Source of the DNA: Reclinomonas americana ATCC 50394
Taxonomy: Eukaryota > Jakobida > Jakobea > Jakobida
Direction: 5' to 3'
DNA: 42,114 bases
NCBI GenBank assembly: GCA_048213135.1
Contig: PS015828.1
Location: 1-42,114 of the forward strand
Shown here: piece after piece, positions 33,458 through 42,114 of the stretch
Numbering within the stretch: position 1 is the stretch's first letter
Layout: every line of letters begins with the position of its first letter
Position numbers and translations under genes: made by a program
Notes under the pieces: generated by a model
Seen by the model: only the letters and a program-made list of their open reading frames with translations
Told to the model about the DNA's origin: nothing
Database searches by the model: none

Positions 33458-36400
33458 TTACAGCACCGGCGTGACGGCGACAGCCATGGACTCCTGTGCG
33501 TGACTGGGTGAGAATAGCGTGCGTGAGCAGGAGTTGATGTGGCTGTTTGCGCAACGATGGCACACTCGTCGGTTCCGCGCTGTGGCACAATGTGAGTCAT
33601 GAAGCGAAAGACAAGGAGAGACAAAAAAAGGCAGAGTCGACTTACCCGAATGCGGAAGAAACCGTCCTCGCCCCAGGCAGTCTGCGCGAGATGGCAGTGA
33701 GAAGTGGGGGAGCAAGAGGCAGCATGTAAGAGAGAGAGAGAGACAAACCCCTGTGTTGTTGTGGACATTTGCGACGATGAACGCAAAAGAAATGTGAGCA
33801 GACGGGGCATCTTCAGCTGTCTGTCAAGCGAGCAACTCACCCCTGCAATCACACGAGTGAGACATCGAACAACAAGCACACATTGTGGACAAAGAGACAC
33901 TCACCAGCTGTTCTTGACCTTCCAGAACTGCGACGATGACGAGGAGACTCGTGTTAGTCAAGAAGGGAAAAGGATACATGGCGAAGCGAGCAGTGACTAA
34001 ACCTTCACGCCATCGGATGTGGTTCCGTATCCGACGATTACCACGACTGCAAAGCAAAGAGAGAGGAGTAAGAGGAAGGGGGATAGTCATGCAGGCACGA
34101 TGGCACGTCCGCAAACCGTCTGCGCAAATGACGACACGTGAGTGGTGCGCAGCATGTCAATCAATAACGAAAGACGCAACGATTGGTCAGCTGGAACGGG
34201 TTGAAGGTCACCAGGTGCGACACTGCGGTGTGCGAGTACACGCCACCCTGCCAGGCAAGCTTCAGTCCATCAAACGACACACTCTAACCATCGACAACGC
34301 CACACACCTTGTAGTTGTGCAGATCGGGGTACACCTCGAACGAGACAGCAATCGGGCCATTCGCCACCAACTCCTCCATCATGTTCAGCTCCGTGGCCGC
34401 CCCGTAGTAGCCACCAATGTAGTGGTAGTCGCTGTGCAACGGAGCATGTCAGAGGGAGGGAGAGAGTGACGAAAAAAGCGTGGCGAAAGGGAACGAAACG
34501 AGGTCCAGTGCAGGCGCGGGTTGGAGCAGCGCTTCGAGCACGACACCTACAGCCATGGATGGTGTGAGAGGTGACAGAAGCGGAGATCTCTCACATCGTG
34601 CGTCCTACACACACCTCCGTGGCAACATACGGGAAGCAGCTCTCCTCCACGTGTCCGAAGTCGTGGCCGTACTGCGCGGTCGCACGAAGGGAGTGCAGTG
34701 AGCGACGACAAAATCACACAGGGTGACAAGAAACCCGACCTTGCCAGCAGCCAGGTACGGGAAGCCGCCTGCGTCAACACATTTCGTCAGTCTGGTGCAT
34801 TCGGCACAAGAAGAGAGGTGACAACACACACCGTCGCAGCCGTGCGAGTAGACAGAGCACGAGACAATGTTCTGAGTACTGAGGATGACCTACACAAATA
34901 CGCGCGCACGTGCGCACGTGAGCAAAGCACTCAAGTCATACACTTCAAGCAAGGCAGGCAGGCAAACGCACCGTGTTCGTGTTGTTGGAGAGAATGCGCA
35001 GGCGAGCCTCGAGTGTGGCCGCCGACGCAAAGGCGTAGCAACTGCCGCATTGCTGTGTGGTGCACGGTGATGCGCGCGCATGAGCAAGTCAGAGCGGGGG
35101 AGTAAGGGAGGGAGGGAGGGAGGGAAAGAGCGCGACTCACTCCCTGGTTGCTGTTGGCAAGACGAGAAAAAGAAGCAGATGAGCTCTCAGCGTGAGAGAG
35201 ACAGCAATCGCGCGACAGGCACGCACCGGATGGGCGACACGTAGCTCACCTGTACAAAATAACACAATCAGCACGTGAGAGACTGCCATAGCACCCCCTG
35301 CATTTCGTGTGCATCACGCAACTCCATTGACATTGGTCCAGTCCCACGAGTCCGGCAGCGTCGACGACAGCGACGTGGCCGCGTTCTCCGCCAACTCCGG
35401 CTTCTGCGGCTTGGTGACAGCGGCGGCCAACTCCTGGCGCGCATACGAGCCACCGGCACGGCGCTCCATCTGAACAAGGCAGCGTGGTGAGCTCAAGTCC
35501 ACAGCTGTGATCCGAGTCACGCTTCACGCAACATCGCCAATGGTCAACCCGAGGTGCTCGTCGTAGGTAGTGGCCGTCCACAGGCTCTGCGCCTTGTTGA
35601 TGGCGTCCACAAACTCAAAATCGTGCTCGTACCTATGCACACGCCATGTGAGTCGACGACATGCACGCGCGAGGCATCACGAAACACAACTTGAGCTGGG
35701 CGCGGAGCGGGTCGACCACGGCCAAGTCGAGGCTCGTGCGGAGCGGCACCTTGGGCGTCTCCGGCGCGCTCTGCGTCTTGATGCCAAAGTAGCAGCCCCA
35801 GTTGCCCGGCTGCAAGTGCCACGAGACGAATGAGCGACACAACCAGTGTGTCTTCTTCAAACGGCCTCACCGCATACTGCTCTCCATCGTTATGGTACCA
35901 CCCCGGCAGCGTCTCGGAGCACACAGAGGTCACATGGCCACTCGGATCGGTCACCCACTTGGAGAAGGCGAAGAAACGACGACCGCCGACCTTGACTGCA
36001 CTCACGCTTGAGAACAATGACGCAAAACACAATGACAAGCGAGAAAACAAACCGTCAAACGACCTGTCATGAGGGGGTTTACATAACAACAGAAGGTGAT
36101 TAGTGAGTGTGCAGTGCGCGCCTGCTTTTGTTACACGAAACATGGAATAAATCATGGTCCAGAAGCCCTGATTGCCAGCACTGTCTGTGACCTTGTCGGG
36201 GTAATCCAGTGTGACTGTGTACGTGTTCTCCACCTATTGTACACGCATCCACTGAGCACACACACAGTGGAGAAGAACAAACAAGCGCGCGCGCAACAGT
36301 GAAGGGATTGGTGCAGTTGATGTTGTCACGAGTGAAGCCGGCCGGACCCAAGTGGAAGGTCCACGTGCCACGCACCTGTGACACGCGTGCACAGTGAGTT

Positions 36401-36599
36401 GCAGTCTGTGAGAGAGACAGACAAAGAGAGACGCAACGTCCTCGTACATGCAGTTTGCGGGGGTCTGTGACTGCGTGTGTGAGCGAAAAAGATGATCACA
36501 AGTGCGTGCATGACACGCAACATCAGCCACCACTGCATACGGAGCAGCAGCGACACAAAACACCGCGAGGAACACGAGAAGAAGCGCGCAAAACTTCAT
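33458..36599 (-). CDS. CTSC: Cathepsin C (dipeptidyl-peptidase I)
   Basis: A secreted or lysosomal papain-family aminodipeptidase. ATG 36599 begins a signal peptide (MKFCALLLVFLAVFCVAAAP). The exclusion domain follows (TPANCMYEDVRGTWTFHLG, YTVTLDYPDKVTDSAGNQGF, GNWGCYFGIKT), then the activation region (WTATTYDEHLGLTIGD) and the protease domain: LPDSWDWTNVNG, RNQGQCGSCYAFAS with the catalytic Cys, SHGCDGGFPYLAAGKYGHDF, DYHYIGGYYG, TNHVVVIVGYGT with the catalytic His, KNSWGTAWGEDGFFRIR with the Asn, and RGTDECAIESMAVAVTP at the end. The match to animal cathepsin C runs the whole length. It cuts dipeptides from N-termini. At least seven introns start with GTTGCG. Exons of 11, 10, 3, 2 and 2 nt (listed separately) are needed to keep the conserved spacing. 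Confidence 0.95.
33749..33750 (-). other. CTSC: 2-nt microexon GG (second of two) in cathepsin C
   Basis: On the minus strand, aacaacacag precedes GG and gtttgtctctc follows. With the GG exon at 33841 it supplies four bases between AGC TG (end 33905) and ACT GCC TGG (start 33681). The result is S-W-G-T-A-W-G-E, where animal cathepsin C has S-W-G-T-G-W-G-E. The intron to the next exon is 67 nt. Confidence 0.75.
33841..33842 (-). other. CTSC: 2-nt microexon GG (first of two) in cathepsin C
   Basis: On the minus strand, gtgattgcag precedes GG and gtgagttgctc follows. The upstream intron is 62 nt and the downstream one 90 nt. It completes the Trp codon (TG+G) and starts the Gly codon. Confidence 0.75.
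34117..34119 (-). other. CTSC: 3-nt microexon ACG completing the catalytic His codon of cathepsin C
   Basis: The upstream exon ends ACC AAT C at 34181; the downstream exon starts TC GTG GTA ATC at 34046. Direct joining would give N-L-V-V-I and lose the catalytic His. ACG, flanked by catttgcgcag and gtttgcggac, yields N-H-V-V-V-I-V-G-Y-G, equal in length to the family motif. The introns are 61 and 70 nt. Confidence 0.85.
35141..35150 (-). other. CTSC: 10-nt microexon in cathepsin C
   Basis: CAACCAGGGA lies between a cag acceptor and a gtgagtcg donor. It joins ...ATC CG to CAA TGC GGC, giving R-N-Q-G-Q-C-G-S-C-Y, the conserved sequence before and at the catalytic Cys. Confidence 0.85.
36053..36063 (-). 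other. CTSC: 11-nt microexon in cathepsin C
   Basis: GTCGTTTGACG lies between ctcatgacag and gtttgttttc. It gives I-Y-S-M-S-F-D-V-K-V-G-G-R-R-F-F-A-F, the same length as the corresponding exclusion-domain segment of animal cathepsin C. Confidence 0.8.
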
Positions 36600-36648
36600 G
36601 AAAAGCGGATGAAAAGCACATGAAAATTCTTCGCTTGCAATCACTCAC

Positions 36649-37509
36649 ATGGAACGCTTTGCAGAGCGTGAGAAGGCACTGTTGAAGGCGATTTTCCGTG
36701 CACGAAAACAGAGTGCAAGTTGTGTGTGTGTCCAGTGTGTTGCATCTGTGCTTTTCTCATTGTGTTGTTTCATGTGCAGAGGAGCGCATTCTTGCATCGG
36801 ACGCGGTTCTGTTTGCACTGCGATGTTCCGCGAGTGTTGTTGATGAGCAAGAGGACGATGGAGAGGAAGAAGAGCACAGCAGTGTGTTCATGTTATGCCT
36901 GCGTCTGAGCTTGTCTGTCATCATCACTGATGATTGCTCACTGTTGACATTTGTAGATCGCAACTGTTGAGTGTGTTGCAAAGCAGTGCTGTGTTGCGTG
37001 CAGTGGAGGAGCATGCAGCAACAGTGGTGCACGTGGAGAAGGAGGAGGAGGAGAGCATCGTTATGTTGCCTCCATCGCCATCACTGCAGATCGTTACCAT
37101 GCCATCGCCGACGCGATGGATGCAACAACAGTCGCCACTGATGAGTCGACGCGCAATGTCACCAGTGACCACACGGACTCCGTCGTCTCCGTGTGGTGTG
37201 GATCATAGTGGACTGTTGTTTTCGTTGTTTGCGGAGCGGCGGCAGCACGGCGAGAGTGTGTCGTTTGTGGATCTCTTGCGCATGTGTCACACGTCGCAGT
37301 TGCTTGACAATCGGTTGACGGTGGTCGCGGTGGCGGAGATGGTGGAACGAGTGACGGCGGAGCGGTGTCGTTGCGTTGCTTATACGTGTGTGCGTGGAGC
37401 GCGATCGGAGGCTCACTGCCTCCGCGCAGCCATGAGTTTGTCGTATGAGCAGTTTCGGCAGGTGCTGGAGGAGATCTCGGTGTCCAAGTTGCGTCGCTGC
37501 AAACGATGA
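36649..37509 (+). CDS. Uncharacterised helical protein
   Basis: The ATG lies 49 bp from the divergent cathepsin C start. The exons read MERFAEREKALLKAIFRARK, then ERILASDAVLFALRCSASVV with an acidic tail (EQEDDGEEEEHSS), then SQLLSVLQSSAVLRAVEEH, a Pro/Ser-rich linker and a C-terminal unit: GLLFSLFAERRQHGESVSFV, DLLRMCHTSQLLDNRLT, then MSLSYEQFRQVLEEISVSKL. This last part has the spacing of EF-hand-like or p25-alpha-like helical modules (helix, short beta, helix), but no clear calcium loop is seen. The intron before MSLSYEQF uses a GTTGCG donor. I do not recognise the family. Confidence 0.65.
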
Positions 37510-37566
37510 TAGCGATGATCGCTTCTGCGGCTTAGAGGACATGTATATCGCTGTAGGGATCGCAAA

Positions 37567-39430
37567 ATGTCGGGTCATGTCACGAGTCCGGTGTCGTTGG
37601 CGCGCATTGCCGACATGGTGGCCGGCGCGTCGCAGTCTCGCTCGCGCATCAACTCGCTTCTCATGCGACGGTTGGTGGTGCTTGCAGACGGTGCGCACGC
37701 TCACGCCAGCGTTCTCACGTGTCTGTGTATGTGGCAGAAACGGGCCGGCGCAATCGCCCTCGTCTCCTTCTCCGCCGCCACCACCACCGCGACCACAATC
37801 GCCTGCATCGCCACCGGCACGCACTCCGCCTCCGCAGCGTCTACCGCTGAGTGAGCGTATCCGCCAGCGGGTGCATCCGCTCCAATCGTCGGCCGTGTCG
37901 GCGCGCTCCCCGCTGTCGGCCATGGCCAGCAGCATGCTGTCGTCCGGCACGATGCACTTGACCGATCTGGAGTCGTCGCTGTTGCGTGCTCTCCGACCGC
38001 TTTCGCTTCCACTTCTGTCCCCCATCTCTTCTCTTCTCTTCCTCCATCTCTTCCCATTCTCTTTCCCCCATTCTCTTTCCCATCTCTTTCTTTTCTCTCC
38101 CCCGTTCTCTTCCCCATCCCTTCCCCTCTCTCTTCCCCGTTGTCTTCCCCTCTCTCTTCCCCCTTCCCTCCCCTTTCTGTTCCCCATCTCTTCCCCCTCC
38201 CTTTCCCTTCCCGTGACACTGTCTTTCCTCGCCACAGTGCGTCGCCGTCGGTGTTCCCGGTCATGACTGTGGGGAGGGGCGATGCGGCGGAGGATCCGCG
38301 CGCCCCGTCTCCCATGTCGCCCGCCTCACCATCGATACGTGCATCGTCGACGGAGCGCGTTCGCAAGTCGGCTGTGCGTTGTCATTCTTCCTGTGTCCAT
38401 CTCTGTGTATCCTCTCTTTGACCGTATGCCCCTTGCAGAGTGTTCCCCGTGCGCAGGGCAACCGCGCCGATTTGGCCGCCGGCTCCGAAGTCGTACTGCG
38501 AGGTCTCTTTGACTGGGACAGCGTGCTGGTGTTGCGGCGCTGTCACCGGCTCTTGCGCGCGGTGAGCGCAACTTGCACTTGGCTTCTCCCGTTCATAGTC
38601 CTCGCTGACACTCTCTCAACGGCACAGGTGTTTGCGGCGTACGCTTGTCGCTCATGTCGTCCGGTGGAGCTGCTGAGCGAGCACAGCGCGTCGCTGCACG
38701 AAACCGCGGCGCCCGAGTGTGGCGTCGAGCGAGTGTCGATGGAGTGCTTCGAGTTGTCACCGCATCTGCAGTGGACCAGCGACGATGTGCACCGGTTTGC
38801 CATTGACCACGGCCTCCAACCGCGCTTGCTGGCGGCGCAGACTGTGGACGAGGTGAGCGTGGATGGTGCGGACGAGGCGCGAACGAGTGGAGTGGACTGA
38901 CGGTGCCTTGTTTGCAGTTGTACGATCAGTGTGTGTTTGATGCGCGGACGGCGCTCTTGAACAAGCCGTTCACGTTCTCGGCGATGGTGGAGTTCCTGGC
39001 TCGAGCCAGCGTTCGCACAACGGAGGAGCTGGAGGCGCGACACCGAGCATTCGGCACGCGTGTGGCTCGTCGGACGGTACGCGTCTGCCATCTGTCTCTC
39101 TCTCTCTCTCTCTCTCTCTTTCCTCTCTGCATCTTCTCAGCATCCTTGGTTGTGCAGCTCGATGTGACGCCCACGGCGCAGTCGCTGGCCGCACTGCTCG
39201 TGCGCCTCCGTCTCAATTCGTCGCACGCGCACGAGGTCGATGTGTCGGCTCAACTGCAGCGCATGCGACTGGTGGCCGGCACAGAAGGCGACGGGTCTCC
39301 GTCCGGGGCGAGGTCCGGCAGTGCGTCACGACGACGCCGGCGATCCATGTCGCTTCCGGCGTCGCCATCACTGCGCACGACTGCACCCGATGCTGCTGCT
39401 GCTGTCGCACAACGACGAGCGTGGAGATGA
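37567..39430 (+). CDS. Uncharacterised Pro-rich protein with helical C-terminal half
   Basis: ATG 37567 follows a TATATC element at 37544-37549. It begins MSGHVTSPVSLARIADMVAG, then a proline-rich exon (SPSSPSPPPPPPRPQSP) and SERIRQRVHPLQSSAVSARS. After a pyrimidine-rich intron (GTTGCG donor near 37981) comes ASPSVFPVMTVG with many SP sites. The second half is helical: LRGLFDWDSVLVLRRCHRLL, VFAAYACRSCRP, ECFELSPHLQWTSDDVHRF, then LYDQCVFDARTALLNKPF and MVEFLARASVRTTEELEARH. The C-terminus is basic with SRRRRRSMSLPASP. The pattern of the helical half resembles that of the preceding gene, but I cannot name the family. The donor of the first intron is uncertain. Confidence 0.65.
38010..38215. 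repeat. Pyrimidine-rich (CTTCCCC)n-like intronic repeat
   Basis: Imperfect repeats of tcttcccc and ctctctttcccc fill the intron between the exons coding LESSL and ASPSVF. The coding strand is almost free of purines for about 200 nt. Confidence 0.85.
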
Positions 39431-39470
39431 GGACGAGAATGAAGCACTTTTCGTTTCTCGGTATTTTTCA

Positions 39471-40068
39471 TTAACGCCTCGTGTCGAGCACTGAGAAACT
39501 CGGCACGCCACGCAAAACTGTCACGCGACTCGGATCGCACGGTTCGAACAGCGGCACTGTTGCCTTGTGTTCGTGGAAACTGCGCATCTCACACACCTGA
39601 ATCTCGTCCATGCCGCGATCGGTGAGGCGGAAAATGCCACACGACGGCTGCGCGCGCGGTGCCATGACCACCGCAATGGCTTCGTCGAGAATCGCCTGAT
39701 ACCCAAAATGTGTGTGCATGTCGACGCTCGAGAGGAAGGCGTCTTGTGTCGGATGCGTGTGAATCCACCCGAGGGTGATCAAATTGAGCCGGTTCTGCAC
39801 CTCAAACATCTCGTCCTCGTTGTGCGCCTCGACCGTGTCCGGCGACCCCGACTGCTCCGGAACAATCAGATGACTGACGTGCAATGTGGAGCCCTGCGTG
39901 AGCGGGCAGAGTGAGCTCATTCACCAGACGATGCCTGGATGGGACACGAACCGGAGCACCGGCGAGGATTCCGCAAAACTCGACTTTGCGAGCCGTGTGG
40001 TCACTGGCCAGCTCCAAAAAGCGCAACAACAGCTCCTCGTCAATGGTAATCGGGCGCAGCCGCGGCTG

Positions 40069-40107
<39 letters not shown>

Positions 40108-41067
40108 AGTGGTGGCAGCACTTGACCCTCCCGCCGCTGGTGGTGGAAGAGATGCCGGTGGTGGTGGTGGCTGCGGCATGGGCGACATTTCTGACCAATC
40201 AGGCGGTGTGTACGGCGGCGGTGGTCCCAGCGACGACGGAGGCGTCGACGGCAGCACTGGCATGGGCGCTGTTGGCGGCGGCGGCAGACCGAGTGCACTA
40301 AACGACGCCGGTCGATCCCACTCATCATCGTACGCCGGTGGCAGGTTCTTGCCCACAGCAGCCGCCGCCGCGACTGACGGAGCTCCCAGAGGCGCCGACG
40401 GCACCAGCGGCATGTCAAACAAGTCATCCGCGGCCGGCAGTGGCACAATCCCCACACGTTCTGTCATCACTGGAGGTGGCAATGACACTGCTGCTGCTGC
40501 TGCTGCCGAAGCTGCTGCTGCCTGTTGCTCCTCCTCCAGCGCTCGTCTTTGCTGCTGCTGCTCGGCCTCGTGTCGCTGCCGCATGACCTGCTTCACAGTG
40601 TCCGCGTACGCCTCACATTCGTCCATGAAGCGCTCGGCGAACCGACGCGTCTCGTTGACTTGCGATTGCAGCTTCCGATTGCCGGCGCTGTTGAGTGCCG
40701 GGTGCCTCAGAATCACTTGAAAATACAAGCTGTCGTGAGGGCACACAGTGAGCGAGAGACAGTGAGAATGAGCGAGGTAAAGAGTGACGACGCACCACAC
40801 ATATCGCCACAGTGCGACATAGAGATACTCGCGTTTGTTGTCACTGCGGTACTCTTGGATCTGTGGAGTGTGTGAGCAGCTGCGTTGTGTCTTCAAGCGC
40901 GCGTCTGTCTGTGAGACCTTTTCTCGCAAGTTCCTCGCCACATTGAGGTACGTCGACACGGTGCGATTGGTGTCCACTTGTGTGCACAGTGGCTCCGACT
41001 CGGCACGCTCGCGCAAGCCGCGCAGGTACTCTTTCACTTGCGCGTCAAGCCCGCTCTCGTCGCTCAT
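39471..41067 (-). CDS. STAMBP: AMSH/STAMBP-type JAMM deubiquitinase
   Basis: Four exons in phase (40918-41067, 40796-40860, 39952-40729 and 39471-39893) code for 471 residues. The N-terminus (MSDESGLDAQVKEYL, TYLNVARNLREK, REYLYVALWRYVCLYFQVIL) matches the helical USP8-dimerisation/MIT-like domain of AMSH. The middle is a Glu/Gln coiled coil, then Pro-rich segments and a poly-Ala tract coded by a GCA/GCC run near 40070-40105. The C-terminal MPN+ domain has VEFCGILAG (catalytic Glu) and LGWIHTHPTQDAFLSSVDMH, the complete JAMM zinc motif with the THPTQ-AFLSS-D stretch specific to AMSH. These enzymes remove K63-linked ubiquitin from endosomal cargo with ESCRT. Length is close to animal STAMBP (about 420-430) plus the low-complexity insert. 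Confidence 0.93.
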
Positions 41068-41485
41068 CGGAAAGGAAGAACGTCGCGACGGGTGAAGATG
41101 AAAGTTCGATTTCGGCAGACGTCGACGTTGCGCTTTGTGTCCCTTCTCGATGGTCGCCAGTGATGCGGAACGAGTGTATTGGGGGTAAGAGGGTGTCTGC
41201 GCTGCTCTGTTGGCGCTGAAAACCCTTTGTATGCCGACGTCGACTACAAAATCGCTGATTTTCCATACCTCGCTCTTGCATAGTGCCTGCATGCATGCGG
41301 CATGTTGTGCGATTATTCGCGCTGTGTGGCCGAGTGATCGTTGATGTGCCACGCTGGAATCAATGCATCCTGGGACAGTCCCGGTGGCCTGTGAAACACC
41401 ATTGTCCACATTTGTTAATCTCGTGCGCCGCGTGTTTCCTGTTGTCAGGCGAGAGAGAGAGAGAGAGAGAGAAGACATATAAACA
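41068..41485. other. Divergent intergenic region, no gene recognised
   Basis: It lies between the AMSH start and the methyltransferase start. A GA run (41450-41471) and CATATAAAC at 41476-41484 precede the second gene. Short open frames occur on both strands without support. Confidence 0.5.
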
Positions 41486-42114
41486 ATGGTGGAAGCTGAG
41501 ACGCGCAAACGCCTCATTCTGAACACTTGTGTGTTGGTGTTCCTCGTGTGGTACTCCCTCTTCAACTTCCGACTCTTCGCCTCCACACTGTTGACATTGC
41601 CGTTCATCGCCTTCGCCTTCCTCGACAAGTCCACTGTGCTCTTCCGCCTGCTCATGGACAAGGTGTGTGTGTGTGCGTGTGTGCGTGGAGAAGGGGGGTG
41701 ACATTGCGTGTGCCCTCGCACTCTCTCACACTCACACACGTGTCTGTGTTTGTTATGTAAAGTGCCCGCCTGTGCGTCGTTGGTTCTGGAAGCGCTGGTA
41801 CGACTTTTGCGGGCGCGCTGCGCAGACCAGTCAGATCCACTTCCTCAACTACGGCTACGACAGCCCCGTGTATGCCAACTTCCCAGTTGCGACACATGTG
41901 TATGTTGTGTGTGTGGCAAGAGAGAGACTGATGGATGTGAGGATTTACGTACAGTTGGACGGATCGCAAGAGCCCAATCGATATTCGATTCAGCTGTACC
42001 ACTTTACGGCGACCTCGTCGGGCCAGTCGTTGCAGAATTGCGATATCCTCGATGTGGGATGCGGGCGTGGCGGTGGCACCAGGTCCGCGATTCCTTGCCT
42101 CCCATCTCTCTCTC
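41486..42114 (+). CDS. SAM-dependent methyltransferase, membrane-anchored, 3' end outside the window
   Basis: ATG 41486 opens MVEAETRKRLILNTCVLVFL; residues about 10-45 are hydrophobic and look like a signal anchor or hairpin. After CPPVRRWFWKRWYDF comes IHFLNYGYDSPVYANFP, then a GTTGCG-donor intron and LDGSQEPNRYSIQLYHFTA. Next is DILDVGCGRGGGT, a clear SAM-binding motif I. The last bases (from 42083) begin an intron. The NYGY, E-x-NR, QLYH and VGCGRGGG order is that of small-molecule or lipid methyltransferases of the phthiotriol dimycocerosate-methyltransferase-like group. The substrate is unknown. Confidence 0.8.

Noticed and set aside
39911-40720. 269-residue Ala/Gly-rich frame on the plus strand
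   Set aside because: Antisense shadow of the Pro- and Ala-rich part of the AMSH-type gene, whose exons are all in phase.
41310-41390. Possible tRNA (a tggccgagtg string resembling an A box)
   Set aside because: No matching B box, no acceptor-stem pairing and no anticodon arm could be found.

Overview
This is a gene-dense nuclear segment from a free-living microbial eukaryote. Every recognisable gene is eukaryotic, and nearly all are cut by short spliceosomal introns, mostly 60-90 nt, ending in AG. Coding regions favour G or C at third codon positions. Long CT, GA and CA microsatellites and three N-gaps mark it as part of a draft assembly. An ARL3 GTPase and a BART-domain partner suggest a flagellated cell. 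EGF-like modules, cathepsin C and ZNFX1-type proteins fit a holozoan or another animal-adjacent flagellate, but I cannot name the organism.

Layout. 394-5888 (-) is a secreted PhoD-type phosphatase carrying EGF-like modules at both ends. 5940-6480 is an unresolved stretch beside a gap. 7033-9813 (+) is a TPR protein. 9882-11990 (-) is an unrecognised protein. 12370-13800 (-) ARL3 and 13893-14584 (+) an ARL-binding BART protein are divergent. 14766-15924 (-) is a secreted L,D-transpeptidase-like protein with a peptidoglycan-binding domain. 16115-16511 (-) is an Arg/Ser-rich protein and 16557-16961 (+) a small possible membrane protein. 17217-23230 (+) is ubiquitin-activating enzyme E1. 23570-31725 (-) is a large ZNFX1-like helicase. 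31969-33341 (+) is a short EMC8/9 homologue. 33458-36599 (-) is cathepsin C. 36649-37509 (+) and 37567-39430 (+) are unrecognised. 39471-41067 (-) is an AMSH-type deubiquitinase. 41486 onward (+) is a methyltransferase cut by the window end.

The most striking feature is gene structure. In the two genes whose families are conserved enough to test residue by residue, restoring the family spacing requires extraordinarily small exons: two consecutive 2-nt exons, a 3-nt exon completing the catalytic His codon, and 10- and 11-nt exons in cathepsin C; a 4-nt exon and two 3-nt exons beside the catalytic Cys of E1. Each is flanked by AG and GT. Many introns also start with GTTGCG instead of a GTRAGT-like donor, about 18 cases across at least nine genes.

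Functional links visible here: ARL3 with its BART partner (ciliary traffic); E1 and AMSH (ubiquitin attachment and K63-chain removal); PhoD, cathepsin C and the L,D-transpeptidase-like protein (all with signal peptides, plausibly serving digestion of prey or the lysosome and cell surface). No tRNA, rRNA, CRISPR array or intact mobile element was seen.
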